Source of the DNA: Mycobacteroides immunogenum
Lineage (GTDB): Bacteria; Actinomycetota; Actinomycetes; Mycobacteriales; Mycobacteriaceae
Assembly (NCBI RefSeq): GCF_001605725.1
Contig: NZ_CP011530.1
Span: 186,001 to 250,000 of the forward strand
Length of the DNA stretch: 64,000 nt
Direction: 5' to 3'
This document shows, one piece after another, positions 62,301 to 64,000 of the stretch; the stretch's first letter is position 1, and every line of letters begins with the position of its first letter. Below the pieces are notes generated by a model. It was not told the origin of the DNA, did no database searches, and saw only the letters and a list, made by a program, of their open reading frames with translations. Made by a program: the position numbers and the translations under genes.

Positions 62301-62535
62301 CCGTGATGGTCAGGTCGGTGGGTACGTATCCGATGAGTGGGGCATCGACGCTGGCGAGGGTGTTGTTCTGCGGCCAGTTCAGCTGCGCGATGTCCTGGCG
62401 GACCGGTAGCAGCGGGGTCGCGACAGCCAGCAGTACGCCCAGGAAACCCGTGACGATAGCGATCAGTCGGGCCCTGCGGTAGTCGCCGTCGCCGTTCCCG
62501 GCGACCTTTTCCGTCGCGTTGCCCTCAACCGTCAC
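59311..62535 (-). CDS. embC: Arabinosyltransferase EmbC
   Basis: 1074 residues. EmbC builds the arabinan of lipoarabinomannan. Layout as in EmbA and EmbB: helix ending AVATPLLPVRQD, outer jelly-roll domain, loop NTSDDGYILTMARVAEHSG with catalytic Asp pair, helix core with [13 protein letters not shown], and C-terminal domain with WFRDWGALQRFTPYY near the end. The ILTM version of the ethambutol loop is kept here, unlike EmbB. GTG start; aftA ends 48 bases upstream on the same strand. Confidence 0.97.
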   Translation of the reverse strand: MTVEGNATEKVAGNGDGDYRRARLIAIVTGFLGVLLAVATPLLPVRQDIAQLNWPQNNTLASVDAPLIGYVPTDLTITVPCAAARGLDGHNNVLLSTVPKQAPNAVDRGMLIQRSGGDLVVIVRNVPVVSAPFSEVLGPNCQRLEVSAHSDKVTGTFVGLTQGPKDARPGQPRAGERGGYDFRPQIVGIFTDLSGPAPEGLKLSATIDTRYSSSPTVLKFIAMILGVLLTAISLVALHTLDTADGRRHKRFMPEGWWKPRPLDALVGAVLVWWHFVGANTSDDGYILTMARVAEHSGYMANYYRWFGTPESPFGWYYDLLTIWAHVSTASVWMRLPTLAMGLLCWAVISREVIPRLGHAARTNPVVPWTAAAMFLAFWLPFNNGLRPEPIIALGILLTWCSVERSIATNRLLPAAAACIIGALTLFSGPTGIASIGALLVAIGPLRTIVSKRAKRFGYAALLAPILAAGLVTLVVIFRDQTLIGEIQANALKSAVGPSLNWFDEHVRYERLFLPTTDGAISRRFPVLALIIALGVAVAMTLRKNKIPGTASGPSRRIIGITLISFVAIMFTPTKWTHHFGVFAGLAGSLGALAAVAVTAAAMRSPRNRTLYAAIVLFVLSLSFSSVNGWWYVSNFGVPWSNSFPQWHFGISTVFFGLSVLAILAAAWMHFTGRDHPGRTPVHPVLARIAESPLAVGTWIVVIWSIFSLTAGMINQYPAWSVGRSNLDALRGNGCGLANDVLVEEDPNAGMLQPIDAPIGQALAADTNIMFDPNGIPSDVSADEENNPQNSDSFVERDKSGNANGSQDTEGGTTIAAGVNGSRARLPFDLKPETTPVMGSYQVGPQRSARLLSAWYRLPPKDATKPLLVLAAAGRFDPVELQVQFAGEDGKVLGAISFADLGPSPAWRNLRMSRDAIPTQATRIRLLVTDDDLAPQHWVAITPPRVPSLRSLQAVVGSDPVFLDWLVGLAFPCQRPFDHKNGVIEIPKWRILPDRFGAEANSPVMDYLGGGPLGITELLLKATPVPTYLQNDWFRDWGALQRFTPYYRNATEAQLQLGTAVHSGLWTPGPLRKSR

Positions 62536-62583
62536 GGAGGAAGATGTTAGTTGGCGTGCAAAGAGCCCCTTGCGCGACGAGCG

Positions 62584-64000
62584 CTAAGCGTGCGGTGGGA
62601 CCCGCACCACGAGCACGAAGGGGCCGATGGTGCGGACGGTGAATCGGGGGTCAGCGAACAGCTGCTTGTTCAGCGTGACGGTGTACCGCTTGACGTTCGG
62701 CTGGTTGGGATAGACGTCCTTGGCGAGCCGTAACGAGTAGTTGTCGCCGGATTGGCGCATCAGCAGAACAGTCGGGGCACGCCAGGGCAGCGTGTCGAGC
62801 GCACGGACCATCTCATCGGCGGTGTGCAGGTTTTCCCAGCTTTTGATCGCGGCCGCGCGCTTGTCGAACTGTGCCAGCGGGTTCGCGTAATGCGGGGTGA
62901 GTCCCTGGAAGCCGTAGTAGGGATAGAACGCCAGGAAGCTGTAATCGGCGGTCAGCACCACGGTCTCATCGCGCGGCTTACCGGTGAGCTCGGTGATCGC
63001 CTTGTCGATGGCGCCGTAGTGGCTTTCCGGGCCCGGCGGCCGGCGGTCGGCGCGTTGTCCGGTGCCGTCGGTGTCGGCATAGGCGATGACGATGTCATTG
63101 CGGAGCACGTTGGGGATGTCCTGGCTGAAGGCAAGGGCGCCGGCCAGGCCGACGACGGTGGCGACCAGCGTGGCGTGTCTGGTGCGTTTCGCCGCGACCG
63201 CCGCGACCTCCAAGAAGGCGAACACCCCGGCAGCGGCCAGCAGCACGGTGAGGGTGGGCACCAGCCGGAAGGAGAGCAAGGTGGTCTTGGCGAGGGTGGC
63301 CAGCATGGACAGCAGCGACCACAGGTACACCGAGGTCACCCCGATGGCGAGGGCACCGGCCCGCACCGAGGTACGCGCCCGTGCCACCAGCCACACGGTG
63401 CCGATCAGGCACAGACCGCCCAGCATGGTGGGCTGCAGCATCGGAAAGGACAGCTCGGCACCGTCATTGGGTAGGTAGTGCTGTGCTGAGGCGGCCTTCT
63501 CCAAAGACGCGTGGGATACCGCGAAGAGATACGGGCCCCAGAACACCAGGGCGATCGCGACAGCGATCCCCGCGATGGCGAGCCAGCGCAACAGCGGTTC
63601 CTTGAGCGCGGGCCACCAGCCGTCCCGCCGGATGCGGCCGAGCGCCACCACCGCTGCGGCCACGGTGACGGCCAGCGCGCCGAACGCGGTGAGCAGCGTG
63701 TAGAACAGTGCCGCGAATCCCAGGAACACACCCGTCCCGATGACGGCGCCCCATCCGTTACCCGCCGGCGCGCGCAGCGCGCTGTAGCCCAGCACCAGGA
63801 CCGGTGGCAGCAGCACCGTGACGATCGCGCCGTACGGCTCGGCGGACGCGTAGGCCAGCGTGACGGCGGCGGTCGCGGTGCTCACGATGAGTGCGTATTC
63901 GAAACGGATCATCTTGTTCCACAAGATGAATGCCGCGCAGGCCGCGATCGCCAGGGAGGTGACGGCCCACGGTTTGTACAGCTCCCAGCCGGCGGTGCCG
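62584..64000 (-). CDS. aftA: Arabinofuranosyltransferase AftA, C-terminal part (start outside window)
   Basis: About 472 codons are visible; the usual length is near 640, so roughly 170 N-terminal residues lie beyond the right edge. AftA adds the first arabinofuranose to galactan on the outer membrane face. The visible part has at least seven membrane helices (for example [21 protein letters not shown]) and a periplasmic C-terminal domain with [20 protein letters not shown] and [19 protein letters not shown]. Catalytic N-terminal loops are not in view. Reading continues through the edge without a stop. embC follows by 48 bases. Confidence 0.93.
   Translation of the reverse strand, partial: GTAGWELYKPWAVTSLAIAACAAFILWNKMIRFEYALIVSTATAAVTLAYASAEPYGAIVTVLLPPVLVLGYSALRAPAGNGWGAVIGTGVFLGFAALFYTLLTAFGALAVTVAAAVVALGRIRRDGWWPALKEPLLRWLAIAGIAVAIALVFWGPYLFAVSHASLEKAASAQHYLPNDGAELSFPMLQPTMLGGLCLIGTVWLVARARTSVRAGALAIGVTSVYLWSLLSMLATLAKTTLLSFRLVPTLTVLLAAAGVFAFLEVAAVAAKRTRHATLVATVVGLAGALAFSQDIPNVLRNDIVIAYADTDGTGQRADRRPPGPESHYGAIDKAITELTGKPRDETVVLTADYSFLAFYPYYGFQGLTPHYANPLAQFDKRAAAIKSWENLHTADEMVRALDTLPWRAPTVLLMRQSGDNYSLRLAKDVYPNQPNVKRYTVTLNKQLFADPRFTVRTIGPFVLVVRVPPHA

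Overview
The window is high-GC actinobacterial DNA from a mycolic-acid-producing rapid-growing mycobacterium, most likely the Mycobacteroides abscessus/chelonae group. The evidence is the classic mycobacterial cell-wall locus (glf, glfT2, ubiA, aftB, Ag85 genes, fadD32, pks13, accD4, embB, embA, embC, aftA), a row of three Ag85 genes, and an EmbB that carries Gln-Met where M. tuberculosis EmbB has Ile303-Leu304. I recall that pair as the natural ethambutol-resistance signature of M. abscessus and M. chelonae. Functional names come from family recognition and gene-order memory; no database was searched.

Region 1 (1-15.2 kb) is a neighbourhood known from M. tuberculosis (Rv3834c-Rv3841). It holds the start of a ferritin gene (bfrB, cut by the window edge), an LCP ligase-type protein, a CPBP protease-like protein, an alpha/beta hydrolase, a DUF2470 protein behind a good IdeR iron box, pheA, a phosphoglycerate mutase-like protein, the Rv3836- and Rv3835-like proteins and serS. 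Between the mutase and the Rv3836-like gene sits an orphan PE/PPE/EspG trio with no ESX machinery beside it. A deazaflavin oxidoreductase, a metallo-beta-lactamase/Rieske protein and a MarR regulator follow.

Region 2 (15.2-25.3 kb) is mixed: an AAA ATPase, an NMO-tautomerase-LysR unit, a CHAP-domain protein, an APH-like kinase, an SDR, two tandem PlsC acyltransferases coupled to a HAD phosphatase, a DHFR-like reductase behind an operator-like palindrome, and a PGRP amidase with LGFP repeats.

Region 3 (25.5-47.2 kb) is the envelope core. It has erp, then a chain of overlapping genes glf-glfT2-PAP2-ubiA-aftB for galactan and arabinan precursors, three mycolyltransferases, the Rv3802c-type lipase, and fadD32-pks13-accD4 for mycolate condensation, closed by a strong terminator.

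Region 4 (47.2-51.0 kb) is accessory: a membrane protein, a zinc-type CDF exporter divergent from a zinc-ribbon protein, an AraC regulator and an FAD monooxygenase.

Region 5 (51.0-64 kb) is the arabinosyltransferase cluster aftA-embC-embA-embB on the minus strand. It is split between embC and embA by about 1.7 kb that carries an opposing AAA/ORC-like ATPase gene, a short exported-peptide candidate, and a striking array of GATAC/GTATC motifs in the shared embA/ATPase promoter region. This is the most unusual structure in the window.
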